Notes: generated from the sequence alone by a model not told the origin. A stretch of DNA of 64,000 bases from Panacagrimonas sp052389915 (GCA_052389915.1 JBQTHL010000023.1:1-64000); one strand, 5' to 3'. Positions 36,914 to 46,179 are shown, numbered from the stretch's first letter. A program made the numbers and translations.

Positions 36914-36940
36914 AACTTTCGTCACCGAAGCTGTTCCAGG

Positions 36941-36970
36941 GCGCCGCGCGGCAACGCGCGGCGCTTTCTC
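36941..36970 (+). terminator. Hairpin after the DUF3604-type gene
   Basis: A 10-bp stem (GCGCCGCGCG with CGCGCGGCGC, loop GCAA) followed by TTTC. It lies 28 bases after the stop and 23 bases before the prolyl-isomerase gene, so it is probably a partial terminator inside a cluster. Confidence 0.6.
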
Positions 36971-36992
36971 GTTCCTGTTATCCAGAATTACG

Positions 36993-37868
36993 ATGTCCAC
37001 CGCGCAAGCCACTTCCAGTGTCCCCATCGCCATTCCTTCCCGTTTTCGCGCCGCAACGATGAGGATGCTGCGCGAGCCGCTGCTGCACTTCGTCGTCCTG
37101 GGCGGGCTGCTGTTTGCGCTCGACCATTTCATCGGCGGCCAGGAAGACGATCCTTACACCCTCACCATCGACGCCGCCGTGGACCGGGAGGCGCGGCAGG
37201 TGTTCGAGAAGGCCCGCGGCCGCGAACCCAACGAGGACGAGCTTTACGCGTTGCGCGAAGTGTGGCTCGACAACGAGGTGCTGTATCGCGAAGGTCTGGC
37301 GCTGCAAGTCGACAAGGGCGATACGGCGATCCGCGAACGAGTGATCTTCAAGGCGCTGAGCATCGTCGATGCAGGTCTCAAGCTGCCGCCGTTCGACGAC
37401 GACCTGCTGCGCAAATGGTTCGAGCAGAATCGCGTCAAGTACGACGAGCCCGCACGCTTCGACTTCCAGGAAGCGGTGCTCGCGGGCGACAAGTCCGAAG
37501 CCGCTGCGCGGACGTTCGTGTCCGCCCTGAACGCCGGCACGCCGGGCGACGCCCAGGCCGGTCTGCGCGTGTTCAAGGATCGGCCGCATGCCAACCTCTT
37601 GCAGAGTTACGGACCCGAGTTTGCGAAAGCGCTCGAAGCCCTGCCGACGGGCGAGTGGCAGGCCTTGCAGAGCAAGGAAAGCTGGCACGTGGTGCAGCTC
37701 GAATCGGCCAGGCCTGCGCAGCCTGCCGAGTTCGAGAATCTGCGCGGCGTGGTCTTGCAGGACTGGACGGACGCGACGATGGCCGATCTGCGTAGCAGCG
37801 CCGTTCGAACGCTGGCGAAGAAATACACCGTCACGGTCGAAGAGCCGATCGAGCGCGCGGCCGAATGA
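36993..37868 (+). CDS. Membrane-anchored peptidyl-prolyl isomerase (PpiC type)
   Basis: A 291-residue protein with a single N-terminal membrane helix (LLHFVVLGGLLFALDHF, about residues 28-45) and a mostly helical parvulin-like periplasmic part. The helical region AVDREARQVFEKARGREPNEDELYALRE resembles SurA/PpiD-type chaperones. The C-terminal half looks like a degenerate PPIase domain. The ATG at 36993 follows a hairpin. Its stop overlaps the next gene's ATG, so the two are coupled. Confidence 0.8.
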   Translation: MSTAQATSSVPIAIPSRFRAATMRMLREPLLHFVVLGGLLFALDHFIGGQEDDPYTLTIDAAVDREARQVFEKARGREPNEDELYALREVWLDNEVLYREGLALQVDKGDTAIRERVIFKALSIVDAGLKLPPFDDDLLRKWFEQNRVKYDEPARFDFQEAVLAGDKSEAAARTFVSALNAGTPGDAQAGLRVFKDRPHANLLQSYGPEFAKALEALPTGEWQALQSKESWHVVQLESARPAQPAEFENLRGVVLQDWTDATMADLRSSAVRTLAKKYTVTVEEPIERAAE

Positions 37869-38818
37869 ATCGCCTGATGCGTGTAGTGTCGCTGGTGGTG
37901 TTGGCGCTGCTGTCCGGCACCGCCCCGGCCCACGAGATCTCGATGGCCGAGATGGAGTTGCGCGAGACCTCGCGCGGCGAGTTCCTATGGCAATGGGGGG
38001 CCGGCGCAAAGCGGCCGGTGGCCGAGGTGCTGACCGCCGTGTGGCCGGAGGGCTGTCGCGCGGAATCCAATGTCCTGCGTTGCGGCGAGGAGGGACTCAG
38101 CGGCAGTCTCGAAATCCAGGGCGTCGGAAAAAGCGTGTACTCGGCCGCATTGGTAAAAGTTTTCTGGGCCGACGGCCAGAGCCGCGTCTACACCCTCACC
38201 AAGGCCCAGCCCACGGTGCAGCTCTACGGTTCGGCCGACGACCGCCGCGGCATGGGCGAGATCGCCAAAGCCTACGCGGTGCTGGGTGTCGAGCATATTC
38301 TCGGCGGCTACGATCACCTGCTGTTCGTGCTCACACTGTTGTTCCTGGTCGGCTTCAACAAGCGGCTGTTGTACACGATCACTGCATTCACCCTGGCGCA
38401 CAGCCTGACTCTGGCACTGAGCGCGCTCGGTTGGCTGACCCTGCGCTCGCCGCCGGTCGAGGCAACCATCGCGCTGTCGATCATGCTCGTCGCCGGCGAG
38501 GCGCTGCACAGCCGGCCCACGCTCGCGCGCCGCTGGCCGGCGCTGGTTGCCCTGCTCTTCGGACTTCTGCATGGGCTGGGTTTTGCAGGCGCGCTGAAAG
38601 AGATCGGCCTGCCCGAGAATCATCTGTCGGTGGCGCTGCTGACGTTCAATCTGGGGGTTGAACTGGGCCAGCTCCTGGTCGTGGGCCTGGCCTGGCTCGT
38701 CCATCGAACCCTGGCTCGAAGGCCGCCATTTACCCTTGCCCGCGCACCCGTGCTCTACGCCATCGGCGGCGTCGCCGCTTACTGGTCTATCGGTCGTATC
38801 GCCGGGATGCTCCCGTAA
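37865..38818 (+). CDS. HupE/UreJ-like membrane protein
   Basis: A 317-residue protein with a signal peptide ending near APAHEIS (His kept at the mature N-terminus), a periplasmic part and a C-terminal group of about six helices carrying the HIL-GG-YDHLLFVLTLLF segment near 142, the GLLHGLGFAG segment near 235 and later helices. This is the HupE/UreJ_2 pattern, possibly nickel, cobalt or copper transport. Overlap (ATGA) with the upstream isomerase gene implies a shared job. Confidence 0.82.
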   Translation: MNRLMRVVSLVVLALLSGTAPAHEISMAEMELRETSRGEFLWQWGAGAKRPVAEVLTAVWPEGCRAESNVLRCGEEGLSGSLEIQGVGKSVYSAALVKVFWADGQSRVYTLTKAQPTVQLYGSADDRRGMGEIAKAYAVLGVEHILGGYDHLLFVLTLLFLVGFNKRLLYTITAFTLAHSLTLALSALGWLTLRSPPVEATIALSIMLVAGEALHSRPTLARRWPALVALLFGLLHGLGFAGALKEIGLPENHLSVALLTFNLGVELGQLLVVGLAWLVHRTLARRPPFTLARAPVLYAIGGVAAYWSIGRIAGMLP

Positions 38819-38899
38819 CCGGAACAGGGTCCCGACTTCAGGCAGGCAGCGAACGATCGGCACGAAGAATCCGTGATTCTTGTGGGACAGCGACCGCCC

Positions 38900-39499
38900 C
38901 TACTCGGGCAACCGCATGAAGCTGGCGATGAGGCTCACCAACGCGTCGCGATCTTTCAGCCCCATCATGTTGTGGGAGATCTGCTCGTCGATTAGAAGCA
39001 GAGACATGCCGTGGACGAGGCACCACGCGGCGAGCACGCCGCTGCCGACGGCCAGCGGGTTGCCGTTCTTTCCCACGATTCCAGTCACAGCACGAAACAG
39101 GGACGACAGGCTCTCCGCGAAAGAGGGGTTGGTCGTCTGGGCAAGAATTCCCCCCAACGCCAGGCGGCGTCCCGGTAGTGCGCGTGGACCCATCATGAGT
39201 CCGTACAAGCCCGGCTCGGTGCACGCGAATCCGACATAGCCCCGGGCCATCGCAATGGCCTGCTCATGAGGATCGGAGCTGGACTCGAACCCGGCCTTCA
39301 TCGCGTCCTTCAGCAGGCGGTCGCCCTCGGCAGCGATCGCGGAGAACAACTCCTTCATGTCGGCGAAGTGGGTGTAAGGCGCAGTCTGCGAAACACCCGC
39401 GCGCCGAGCCACGCCACGAAGGCTGAGGCCTTCGATGCCCTCCTTGCGCACGATCTCAAGCCCGGCGCGGACCAGTGCCGCCCGCGGATCGCCGTGGTG
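38900..39499 (-). pseudogene. 5'-truncated TetR family regulator
   Basis: From HHGDPRAALVRAGLEI onward this frame reads as a TetR regulator (recognition helix LRGVARRAGVSQTAPYTHF, then a ligand domain with a YVGFACTEPGLYGLMMG segment). The family start (a short M...YHHGDLR lead) is missing: upstream of HHGD the frame continues only into antisense of a dienelactone hydrolase gene, with no ATG, GTG or TTG nearby until far upstream. The break coincides with that of the opposite gene, so one deletion probably removed both starts. Confidence 0.72.
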
Positions 39500-40186
39500 A
39501 TCGCGATGACGGAGATGGTGGGCATCTCGCCGGAGGTCTCGCGCTTTGCGCGCTGGGTGCGGGATGCGGGCTTCACTATTTGCATGCCGGTCCTGTTCGG
39601 CGATCCCGGACGACCGGTGGCATTCGAAATCCACGGCTTCGCGACGTTCGCCAAAGCCTGCATCAGCCGCGAGTTCCACGCCTTCCGCTCGAATTCGTCC
39701 GGCCCCATCGCGCAATGGCTGCGGGCGCTAGCGCGCCTGGCCCTGTCCGAATCCGGCGGCAAGGGCGTGGGTGCGATCGGCATGTGCTTCACCGGCAATT
39801 TTGCGCTGTCGATGATGCTGGAGCCGGCCATGCTGGCGCCGGTGCTGTCGCAGCCTTCGCTGCCGCTGGGCAATGATGCCGGCCAGCATATCGCGCCCGA
39901 AGAACTGCGCGCGGTAAAGGCGCGGATGGACGCGGAAGACCTCACCGTCCTCGCCTACCGCTTCGCTGGCGACATTTATTGCAAGGCGGCGCGTTTCGAT
40001 GCCTACCAGGCGGCGCTCGGCGACCGCTTCGTGCCGACTGTGCTCGAAGACAAGGATGCGGCACCCGGCGCGCTCCTGAAAAATCCGTACAGCGTGGTGA
40101 CGCAGCATCTGATCGACCAGGTCGGCCAGCCGACGCGCAAAGCAGTGGACGACATCATCGCTTTCTTCCAGAAGCGATTGCGCTGA
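39485..40186 (+). pseudogene. 5'-truncated dienelactone hydrolase family protein
   Basis: From RIAVVIAMTEMVGISPEVSR the frame is a dienelactone-hydrolase-like alpha/beta hydrolase. It lacks its N-terminal strand and start. The nucleophile motif GMCFTGNF (Cys) is present near the middle, and later segments such as AYRFAGDIY are kept. A start is possible at ATG 39506 but would omit a core strand. The upstream open frame is antisense of the TetR gene. Head-to-head truncation with the TetR is the notable point. Confidence 0.68.
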
Positions 40187-40303
40187 CATCGCGCGGTCTG
40201 CTGGTTGCCGGCCTGGTAACGCTCTCAGCCTCTACGCAGAGCGGCTAGGCGTGACCGTCGCGGACATTCGTTGAGACTGCGCCCGTTGAGATTGGAGCCC
40301 GAC

Positions 40304-40843
40304 TCACAGCACTCCGGCCTTCGCCTTGAATCGGTTGGATGCCTCCGACAGACCCATTGAAGCCGCCTGGGTCGCGTACATGCTGAGGATTTCCTTCACC
40401 GTGGCCCGCTCTACCCCAGAGAACAAATCCGCCAGCGTTAGCAACCTGTCGACGACGGGGATGCCCTCTCGCCATTTGTTCTGGCCCGCAAGGTCTATCG
40501 ACAGCTCAGCCAATCTCCGCCCTACTTCCGGGCTCGTAGGTCCTGACAGCGTCTCCTGAATTGAGAGCGAGTCCCTCTGTATCTGCTCTGCCTCAGCGAA
40601 TTTCGACAGCCTTCGTTTGATACGGCCGAGGTTGTACTGCTTCTGAGCTCTGACGTCCGGACCGAGTTTCCCCATGTCCACGTTTGCTAGAGCGTGCCCG
40701 CACAAGATCTCCGCCGATGGAAGATCGTTCGACGCCTCTGCTGAGGCGCAATCGTCGCTATATCGGTCGGACGTAACGCGGTTCAGTGGATTCGCACATC
40801 CGGCAAGAGCCGCTACAACGACAGCTATCAGCGTGTGCCGCAT
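40304..40843 (-). CDS. Lipoprotein with TPR-like repeats
   Basis: A 179-residue lipoprotein with signal peptide and lipobox ALAGC (Cys at about 16). The mature part is helical, with pairs of helices (YNLGRIKRRLSKFAEAEQI, LAELSIDLAGQNKWREG) that look like tetratricopeptide repeats. No function is assignable. The start is ATG 40843; a start 13 codons upstream (MHCWIPRR) would sit before the signal. Confidence 0.68.
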   Translation of the reverse strand: MRHTLIAVVVAALAGCANPLNRVTSDRYSDDCASAEASNDLPSAEILCGHALANVDMGKLGPDVRAQKQYNLGRIKRRLSKFAEAEQIQRDSLSIQETLSGPTSPEVGRRLAELSIDLAGQNKWREGIPVVDRLLTLADLFSGVERATVKEILSMYATQAASMGLSEASNRFKAKAGVL

Positions 40844-41073
40844 AGTGCCTCCCAAATCTCGCCGAGGGATCCAACAATGCATTCAAGTCGACGCAGCCTA
40901 ATGCAGGCGTTCAGAGACCGGACCAGCACGGAACTCCCGGTCACCCGGCCTGCCTTGAGATCGCGTAGCCCAAAAACAGGCGGTAGGCGCTGTGGCGCAC
41001 TTCGGAATCTGGCATTGGACCGGGCCGCAGATCAGTACCGGTAAAGCCTGTCTCTTGAGTTCCTAACTGCTCT

Positions 41074-42477
41074 TCAGCGTGCAGGCCGTGTATCGACGGG
41101 CAGGCATAGCATCCCGGTCAACAGCGCAAGCCCGACATGGCACAGGTACAGCGGTGTGAAATCGCCGCGCAGTAGTTCCCCTTGCCCAAGCAGCAGCACG
41201 GTCACAGCAACGCCGAGTACCGAGCCGATCTGCCGCGTCGCCTGGTTGAAGGCGCTGCCTACGGCGTAGTGCGCTACCGGCAGGTGTGCGACGGCCGCAC
41301 CGGACAGCGAGGGCATCACCATGCCCACGCCGATACCGCTCAACAGGAGACCGGGCAGCCAGTCCCGCAGATAGTTCGGTTCGGCACCGGGCACCAGCAG
41401 AAGCCAGAGGCCACTCGAGGCGTAGACCAGCGCGCCACTGACGAGGAACGGCCGATGACCATAGCGGCCGGCGAGACGGCCAACCAGGATCGCGGTCGGC
41501 ATCACCATCAAGGGCCCGGGTGTGATCGCGAGGCCGGCTCGTGGCAGGCTGAATTTCCAGATCTCGGTCATGAAGAAAAAAAAGGCGAAGAACATCATCG
41601 AAAATGCGACGCCGAACGCCAGGGTCGCTAGGTTCACGTAGCGGTAGGTCTGGTTGAGGAACAGCGCGGGGTCGACCATTGGCGCCATCGATACACGGGT
41701 CCAGACGATGAAAGCGGCAAGCGCAGCGAGGCCCATGGCAGCAATGGCGCTCAGTTCCAAGGTCGTCCAGGACTTCGACTCCAGCTGAACGATGGCGAGA
41801 GCCAGGGCGCCCACGCCGACGATCAGCAGGCTCATTCCCGTCCAGTCCAGTGGCCGCGGCGCGGCGGCCGGTGGTGATTCCCGCAGCAGGTGTCGCCCCT
41901 TCCACAACGAGAACAGTCCTAGAGGCAGGTTGAGATAGAAAGCCCAGGACCAGCCGAGGGTGTCGACCACCATCGATCCCAGGCCGGGACCGGCAGCGGC
42001 GGCCAGCGCGCCGACCGCACCCCAGAGGCTGACGACCATGGCACGCTTCGACAGGGGAAATGCGTCCAGCACCAGGGATAGCGAGGCCGGCGTGAGGAGC
42101 GCCGCGCCGACGGCCTGCAGGATCCGGGCGGCGATCAGGGTGTGTATGTCGGGTGCCAGGCCGCAGGCCACCGAAGCAGCGAGGAACAGCGTCACGCCGG
42201 AAAGAAAAACCCGCTTGCGGCCGAAGCGATCGGCTAGCCCGCCGCCGGGAATCAGCATGGCGGCGAACACCACGGTGTAGGCGTTGAGGACCCAAGACAG
42301 GTCCGCGGCAGTAACGCCGGGAAAGCCTTCGCGCAGCGTGCCGAAAGCGGCGAACAGCAGCGTCCCGTCCAGCGAGACAAGGAACACCGCAATGCTCGCC
42401 ACCCAGAACACCGGCCATGGACGCACCGGAGTTTGTGGAGGACTTATCTCTTGGAGAACGACATTGACGGCGCTCAT
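41074..42477 (-). CDS. MFS transporter, DHA2 drug-efflux type
   Basis: A 467-residue transporter with 14 predicted helices, motif A as GGGLADRFGRKRVFLSG near 70 and the DHA2 (EmrB/QacA-like) arrangement including the LLTPASLSLVLDAFP segment near 120. It should export drugs or other hydrophobic compounds with protons. Its ATG overlaps the stop of the upstream SDR gene by 4 bases, and both lie behind a palindromic operator with a divergently placed TetR. Confidence 0.87.
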   Translation of the reverse strand: MSAVNVVLQEISPPQTPVRPWPVFWVASIAVFLVSLDGTLLFAAFGTLREGFPGVTAADLSWVLNAYTVVFAAMLIPGGGLADRFGRKRVFLSGVTLFLAASVACGLAPDIHTLIAARILQAVGAALLTPASLSLVLDAFPLSKRAMVVSLWGAVGALAAAAGPGLGSMVVDTLGWSWAFYLNLPLGLFSLWKGRHLLRESPPAAAPRPLDWTGMSLLIVGVGALALAIVQLESKSWTTLELSAIAAMGLAALAAFIVWTRVSMAPMVDPALFLNQTYRYVNLATLAFGVAFSMMFFAFFFFMTEIWKFSLPRAGLAITPGPLMVMPTAILVGRLAGRYGHRPFLVSGALVYASSGLWLLLVPGAEPNYLRDWLPGLLLSGIGVGMVMPSLSGAAVAHLPVAHYAVGSAFNQATRQIGSVLGVAVTVLLLGQGELLRGDFTPLYLCHVGLALLTGMLCLPVDTRPAR

Positions 42478-43199
42478 TCGGCGCTCCCCGTTGCCAGCAG
42501 CGGCCGGAGCAGATAAACCGCCGGATCGGCAGACAAACCCAGTTTCACCTGGCGAGTCCGCTCGTCTGCCAGCACTTCTTCCTCGCCGGCCTCGAGTCCG
42601 TCGAAGGCGGCGTTGACGACCTGTGCAGGCGTCGACTTGGGCGCGTCGATATCCCGCGTCATGTCCGTGTCGATGAAGCCGACGTGCAATCCCAGCACTT
42701 GCGTGCCCTGTCCAAGCAGTTCCTGCCGCAGGCCATTGGTCAGGGCCCAGGCGGCTGATTTGGAAGCGCCATAGGTTCCGAGCAGAGGCGTGTTGATCCA
42801 ACTGGCCACCGACAGCACGTTGAGTAGCGCGCCACCACCGTTGGCCGCGAGGACCGGCGCAAAGGCCCGGCTGAGAAGCAAGGGTCCAAAGAAGTTGGTC
42901 TCAAGATGTTGCCGCGCTTCATCAAGGCCGGCAGCAGTCAGAAAGCCACCGAATCGAGCGATGCCTGCGTTGTTGATCAGCAGGCTGACATCCCCACAGG
43001 CCGCGAGCACCCGCGCCACGTCATCGGGCTGCGTCACAACGAGCTTCACAGGGATGACCCCGGCCAGATCGACCGTCGCCGGGTCGCGTGCTCCTGCATA
43101 AACCTTGCGCGCGCCACGGGCCAGCGCCTCCTGCGCAAATGCCCGACCCAGGCCGCGATTCGCGCCGGTTACCAGTACAACGGCGTCCTTCACTTTCAT
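42474..43199 (-). CDS. SDR family oxidoreductase
   Basis: A 241-residue SDR: TGANRGLGRAF cofactor motif near 10, NNAGIA near 78, catalytic Ser in NVLSVASW, and YGASK near 145. ATG at 43199 is chosen because AAGGAG lies eight bases upstream; an earlier ATG at 43220 fits less well. It forms an operon with the DHA2 transporter, so it may modify the exported compound. The palindrome at 43234-43249 is just upstream. Confidence 0.86.
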   Translation of the reverse strand: MKVKDAVVLVTGANRGLGRAFAQEALARGARKVYAGARDPATVDLAGVIPVKLVVTQPDDVARVLAACGDVSLLINNAGIARFGGFLTAAGLDEARQHLETNFFGPLLLSRAFAPVLAANGGGALLNVLSVASWINTPLLGTYGASKSAAWALTNGLRQELLGQGTQVLGLHVGFIDTDMTRDIDAPKSTPAQVVNAAFDGLEAGEEEVLADERTRQVKLGLSADPAVYLLRPLLATGSAE

Positions 43200-43233
43200 T
43201 GCATCGACTCCTTTCTTCAACCGAAACCCAGAA

Positions 43234-43249
43234 TATGACGACCGTCATA
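43234..43249. promoter_or_regulatory. TetR operator TATGACG-AC-CGTCATA
   Basis: A 16-base palindrome with perfect 7-bp arms, 35 bases before the SDR start. The same sequence (one change) recurs at 43891-43906 next to the TetR gene, so both belong to one regulator. Confidence 0.7.
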
Positions 43250-43285
43250 AATGAGAACCGAACAAAATCGAACGCAGTACCCAGA

Positions 43286-43873
43286 TCAGGAGCTTTCGGG
43301 CAAATAGCGCGCAAGCAGCTTTCGGCGATGCGACGCAAGGAATGCCCTGCCGACCGAGTTGTCGCCCAGAGCGCGAGCCATTTGCAGGGCGCCCACCAGC
43401 GTGCTGGCAATGGTCTCCGCCTCATCGGTGGGGATGCACACAGGCAGACGCTCGCGAATCACGTCAATGAACGCCAGCACGCGGCGGCGTGCTGCCGCCT
43501 GGACCTCGTCGGCTTGTCGGGGAATCTCGGCTACCAGGGCCGCGATGGGGCAGCCGCTTTCCACCGCAGCGATATGGCCATCGGCGAGATACGCCATAAC
43601 CAGGGCCTGAAACGGCTTGGCGCCGCGAGCCTCCCTGCGGGAGGCAGCACTAAGCAGGGAACGCATGCCGTCTTCGCCGGCGCGCTCGATCGCCTCAACC
43701 ATCAGGGCATCGCGATTGGCGAAGTGTGCGTAGAACCCGCCGTGCGTCAGGCCCGCGGATTTCATGATGTCCGCGACCCCCATGCCCTGATATCCCGACC
43801 GACGGATGGCCCGTGCAGCGGTATCGACGATGCGGGCGTGGGTGACTTCCTTGCGGCTGGCGGTCGTATTCAT
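43286..43873 (-). CDS. TetR family regulator
   Basis: A 195-residue TetR with the recognition helix DIMKSAGLTHGGFYAHFANR near residue 40 and a C-terminal domain with a CPIAALVAE segment near 110. The subfamily (TetR_C_like with THGGFYAHF) commonly controls genes for electrophile or aromatic stress. Its gene faces away from the thioesterase gene, with operators between, and lies behind the SDR-MFS pair. Confidence 0.9.
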   Translation of the reverse strand: MNTTASRKEVTHARIVDTAARAIRRSGYQGMGVADIMKSAGLTHGGFYAHFANRDALMVEAIERAGEDGMRSLLSAASRREARGAKPFQALVMAYLADGHIAAVESGCPIAALVAEIPRQADEVQAAARRRVLAFIDVIRERLPVCIPTDEAETIASTLVGALQMARALGDNSVGRAFLASHRRKLLARYLPESS

Positions 43874-43890
43874 GATCGGCTTGTGTTGCG

Positions 43891-43920
43891 TATGACGACC
43901 ATCATATTATAATCGTCATA
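43891..43920. promoter_or_regulatory. Duplicate TetR operator between divergent genes
   Basis: TATGACGACCATCATA (43891-43906) matches the operator at 43234 in 15 of 16 bases. A further half-site CGTCATA ends at 43920. They lie between the TetR gene and the thioesterase gene, so both may be repressed together with the SDR-MFS operon. Confidence 0.68.
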
Positions 43921-43953
43921 TTCAATCGTCAAGCTTCACGGAGAAGGTCTCAC

Positions 43954-44409
43954 ATGAACGTCATGCTTAGCGACGCACCGGCCACTGGTCTGCAACAGCT
44001 TCAATCGCTGCTGGCCTCGGGACAGCAACCGCCCATCAGCAAGACCCTGGACTTCGCGTTGGTGGAAGTATCGGAAGGCCATGCCGTATTTGCCGGTACG
44101 CCGGGGCGGCATGTCTACAACCCCATCGGCTCGGTCCACGGTGGTTATGCGGCGACCCTGCTCGATTCAGCCTGCGGCTGCGCGGTCCACGCGAGCCTCG
44201 GGGCGGACCAGGCCTACACCACACTGGAACTCAAGATTGCCTACCACCGAGGCATGACGGAGAACACCGGACCGGTCAGGGCTGAGGGTCGGGTGCTGTC
44301 GATGGGGCGCCGCGTCGCCTTCGCCGAAGCCAAGCTGCTGGACGCCAAGAACAGGTTGCTGGCATCGGCCACATCCACACTGTTGGTGATAGAGCGCCCG
44401 ACCGGATAA
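43954..44409 (+). CDS. PaaI family thioesterase
   Basis: A 151-residue hot-dog-fold thioesterase: GSVHGGYAATLLDSACG near residues 52-68 is the PaaI active-site segment and is followed by the family's TLELKIAYHRGM. It hydrolyses acyl-CoA or aryl-CoA esters. The ATG follows GGAGAAGG. Operators for the divergent TetR lie just upstream. Confidence 0.9.
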   Translation: MNVMLSDAPATGLQQLQSLLASGQQPPISKTLDFALVEVSEGHAVFAGTPGRHVYNPIGSVHGGYAATLLDSACGCAVHASLGADQAYTTLELKIAYHRGMTENTGPVRAEGRVLSMGRRVAFAEAKLLDAKNRLLASATSTLLVIERPTG

Positions 44410-44449
44410 ATCTCCATTCACATCGAGTGCCCCTGGAGGAGCGCGATGC

Positions 44450-45316
44450 CTACGCGCGCTCGGCGTCTACCAGCAAGGCCCTAACCTCGATGCTCTCGCG
44501 GGCGATAAATTGTTCCGGGCAGTTCGGATTTACGAAACCCGTGTGAGGTGTGTAGGACGCCTTGGTATCGTCACTGGAGTCGTAGCCCTTGAACACCAGA
44601 ACCTCCCAGGCTTGCATCTCCGAGGCATAGAACCACCGGTGGCCAGGGTTGTGCCGTACCGACAGGATTTCACCGACGTGGCTAGGCTTGACGAGGTCGC
44701 CCTCGGTGTAGTGCTCGATTGGAGTCTCGATTAGATCGTTGCGGGCGACGCTCCGCGGATGACAGATCGCCAGTGGAACGTCGAGCACCGGTCCGTGCAG
44801 CGGCCGCCAGAGGTTGACCAGCGTCATCCTGCAGATCGTGCCGCTCCCGTAACCGCGAGCGGCCAGTATTTCCTGCGATCTGCGTGGCCCCGACTTCGCC
44901 GTGTAATCCCCGTGCACGATGTCGACCGGGGCTCGAACGCCAACCTGTCCCTTCGCCGCGCCGGTGACGCTGCGCACGTTGTGATCGAACACGAACGCGG
45001 CCGTCGCGCCGGTCATTCTTCGGAGCAGGTCTTCCATCTCCGGGTAGTAGTCGGTTTTCACACGCTGCTCGTCGAGGAACGAGACGAACGAAGTCCTGTG
45101 GTCGCGAAAGACGAAGCCGTCCTCACCAAGGTCCAACTCGTTGGCAACCTCACGGCAGTCGTGGATGCGGACCGGGTAGCCGCGACGGGTCGGGCTTTCC
45201 GGTGCCCGGCCGCTCGACGGCGGCCACACGCGATAGCGTGCCGCCCCGTCCTCGTCCGACACATATCCCAGGTTCGCTTCCACGTAGGGAAGCTCGGCCG
45301 CCTTGATCAATTCCAT
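44450..45316 (-). CDS. CmcJ/NvfI-like oxidoreductase
   Basis: A 288-residue protein of the CmcJ/AsaB/GA4-desaturase-like family. The segments DFVFDHNVRSVTG (as AAFVFDHNVRS), the VHGDYTAKSGPRR site and LVNLWRPLHGPV are typical. Members are 2OG-dependent-like or act in secondary metabolism; the reaction is not defined here. The start at 45316 follows GGAGACA. It is cotranscribed with the GST gene (65-base gap). Confidence 0.83.
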   Translation of the reverse strand: MELIKAAELPYVEANLGYVSDEDGAARYRVWPPSSGRAPESPTRRGYPVRIHDCREVANELDLGEDGFVFRDHRTSFVSFLDEQRVKTDYYPEMEDLLRRMTGATAAFVFDHNVRSVTGAAKGQVGVRAPVDIVHGDYTAKSGPRRSQEILAARGYGSGTICRMTLVNLWRPLHGPVLDVPLAICHPRSVARNDLIETPIEHYTEGDLVKPSHVGEILSVRHNPGHRWFYASEMQAWEVLVFKGYDSSDDTKASYTPHTGFVNPNCPEQFIARESIEVRALLVDAERA

Positions 45317-45381
45317 GTCTGTCTCCGATGCCGACACATCGTAAGTGAGTTCGCCTTGCCCGAGTCGCGGGTGCGAGCTGC

Positions 45382-46179
45382 TCAGCGCGGCCCGGCCAGT
45401 GCCCGGAGGTAAGGCTCGATATCAGGGGCGATGGCTTCGAGCGAACGCATTCGTTGGAAATGTGCGAAGGCTCGTGGGAACTCGGTTCTTCGCCTCTCCG
45501 ACAGCATGGGTTCCATGGCGAGGCTGCGCAACAGATCGACGTGAGCGATCTCGTTGTGGAACAGCGTCAGTTCGGCTACGAAGCAGATATCGGCCAGCGT
45601 CAGCCCATCTCCCACTAAGAATGCGGACTCTCTGTGCAGCGCGCGCTCGATGCCGCCCATGTACGTCGTGAATGCCTGCTCCACGCTGCCGTGGATCTCC
45701 GGCGTCATCGACCCGGACCATAGGGCGAGCACATAGATCTGCGTGTCGCGGGCGAACAGCAGGCTCGCATCGAGAAAGCTGTCGATCCGCGACGAGGAGT
45801 ACGCATCGTCGCCGTAGAGTTTCGCCTTGCCGTCGCCGAGGCGGGCGACCGCGCGCATGATGCTGTTGGATTCGAAGATGCCGACCCGGCCGTCCGGGCT
45901 GAACGCGGCGGGAACCGTGCCGAAGGGATGCGCGTCGAGAAAGGTTTCCGACTTGTAGAGCTTGCTCGAGAAGCCCTTCTTTGCCGTGCGCACGAGGTGC
46001 TCCAGCGAAGACCGCTCTACTTCCGAGAGGGCGTGGGCGTCGAAATCCCAGAGCCAGTCCTTCAGCTCCGCGACGGAGGCTCCGCGCACCTCGACGCTCA
46101 CCCCGCAGAGTCGTGCCGTGATCGTGGCTTTCGCGATGCGGGGATTCGGCAGGTACGAAAATATGCGGAGGACGCTCAT
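45382..46179 (-). CDS. Glutathione S-transferase family protein
   Basis: A 265-residue GST-like protein: N-terminal thioredoxin-like part (LRIFSYLPNPRIAKATI) and C-terminal helical domain with GDGLTLADICFVAELTLF near 190. The FESNSIMRAVARLG segment near 103 replaces the classic ESxAIxxYL glutathione motif. It may detoxify electrophiles. The stop of a flavodoxin-like fragment lies four bases upstream. Confidence 0.86.
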   Translation of the reverse strand: MSVLRIFSYLPNPRIAKATITARLCGVSVEVRGASVAELKDWLWDFDAHALSEVERSSLEHLVRTAKKGFSSKLYKSETFLDAHPFGTVPAAFSPDGRVGIFESNSIMRAVARLGDGKAKLYGDDAYSSSRIDSFLDASLLFARDTQIYVLALWSGSMTPEIHGSVEQAFTTYMGGIERALHRESAFLVGDGLTLADICFVAELTLFHNEIAHVDLLRSLAMEPMLSERRRTEFPRAFAHFQRMRSLEAIAPDIEPYLRALAGPR

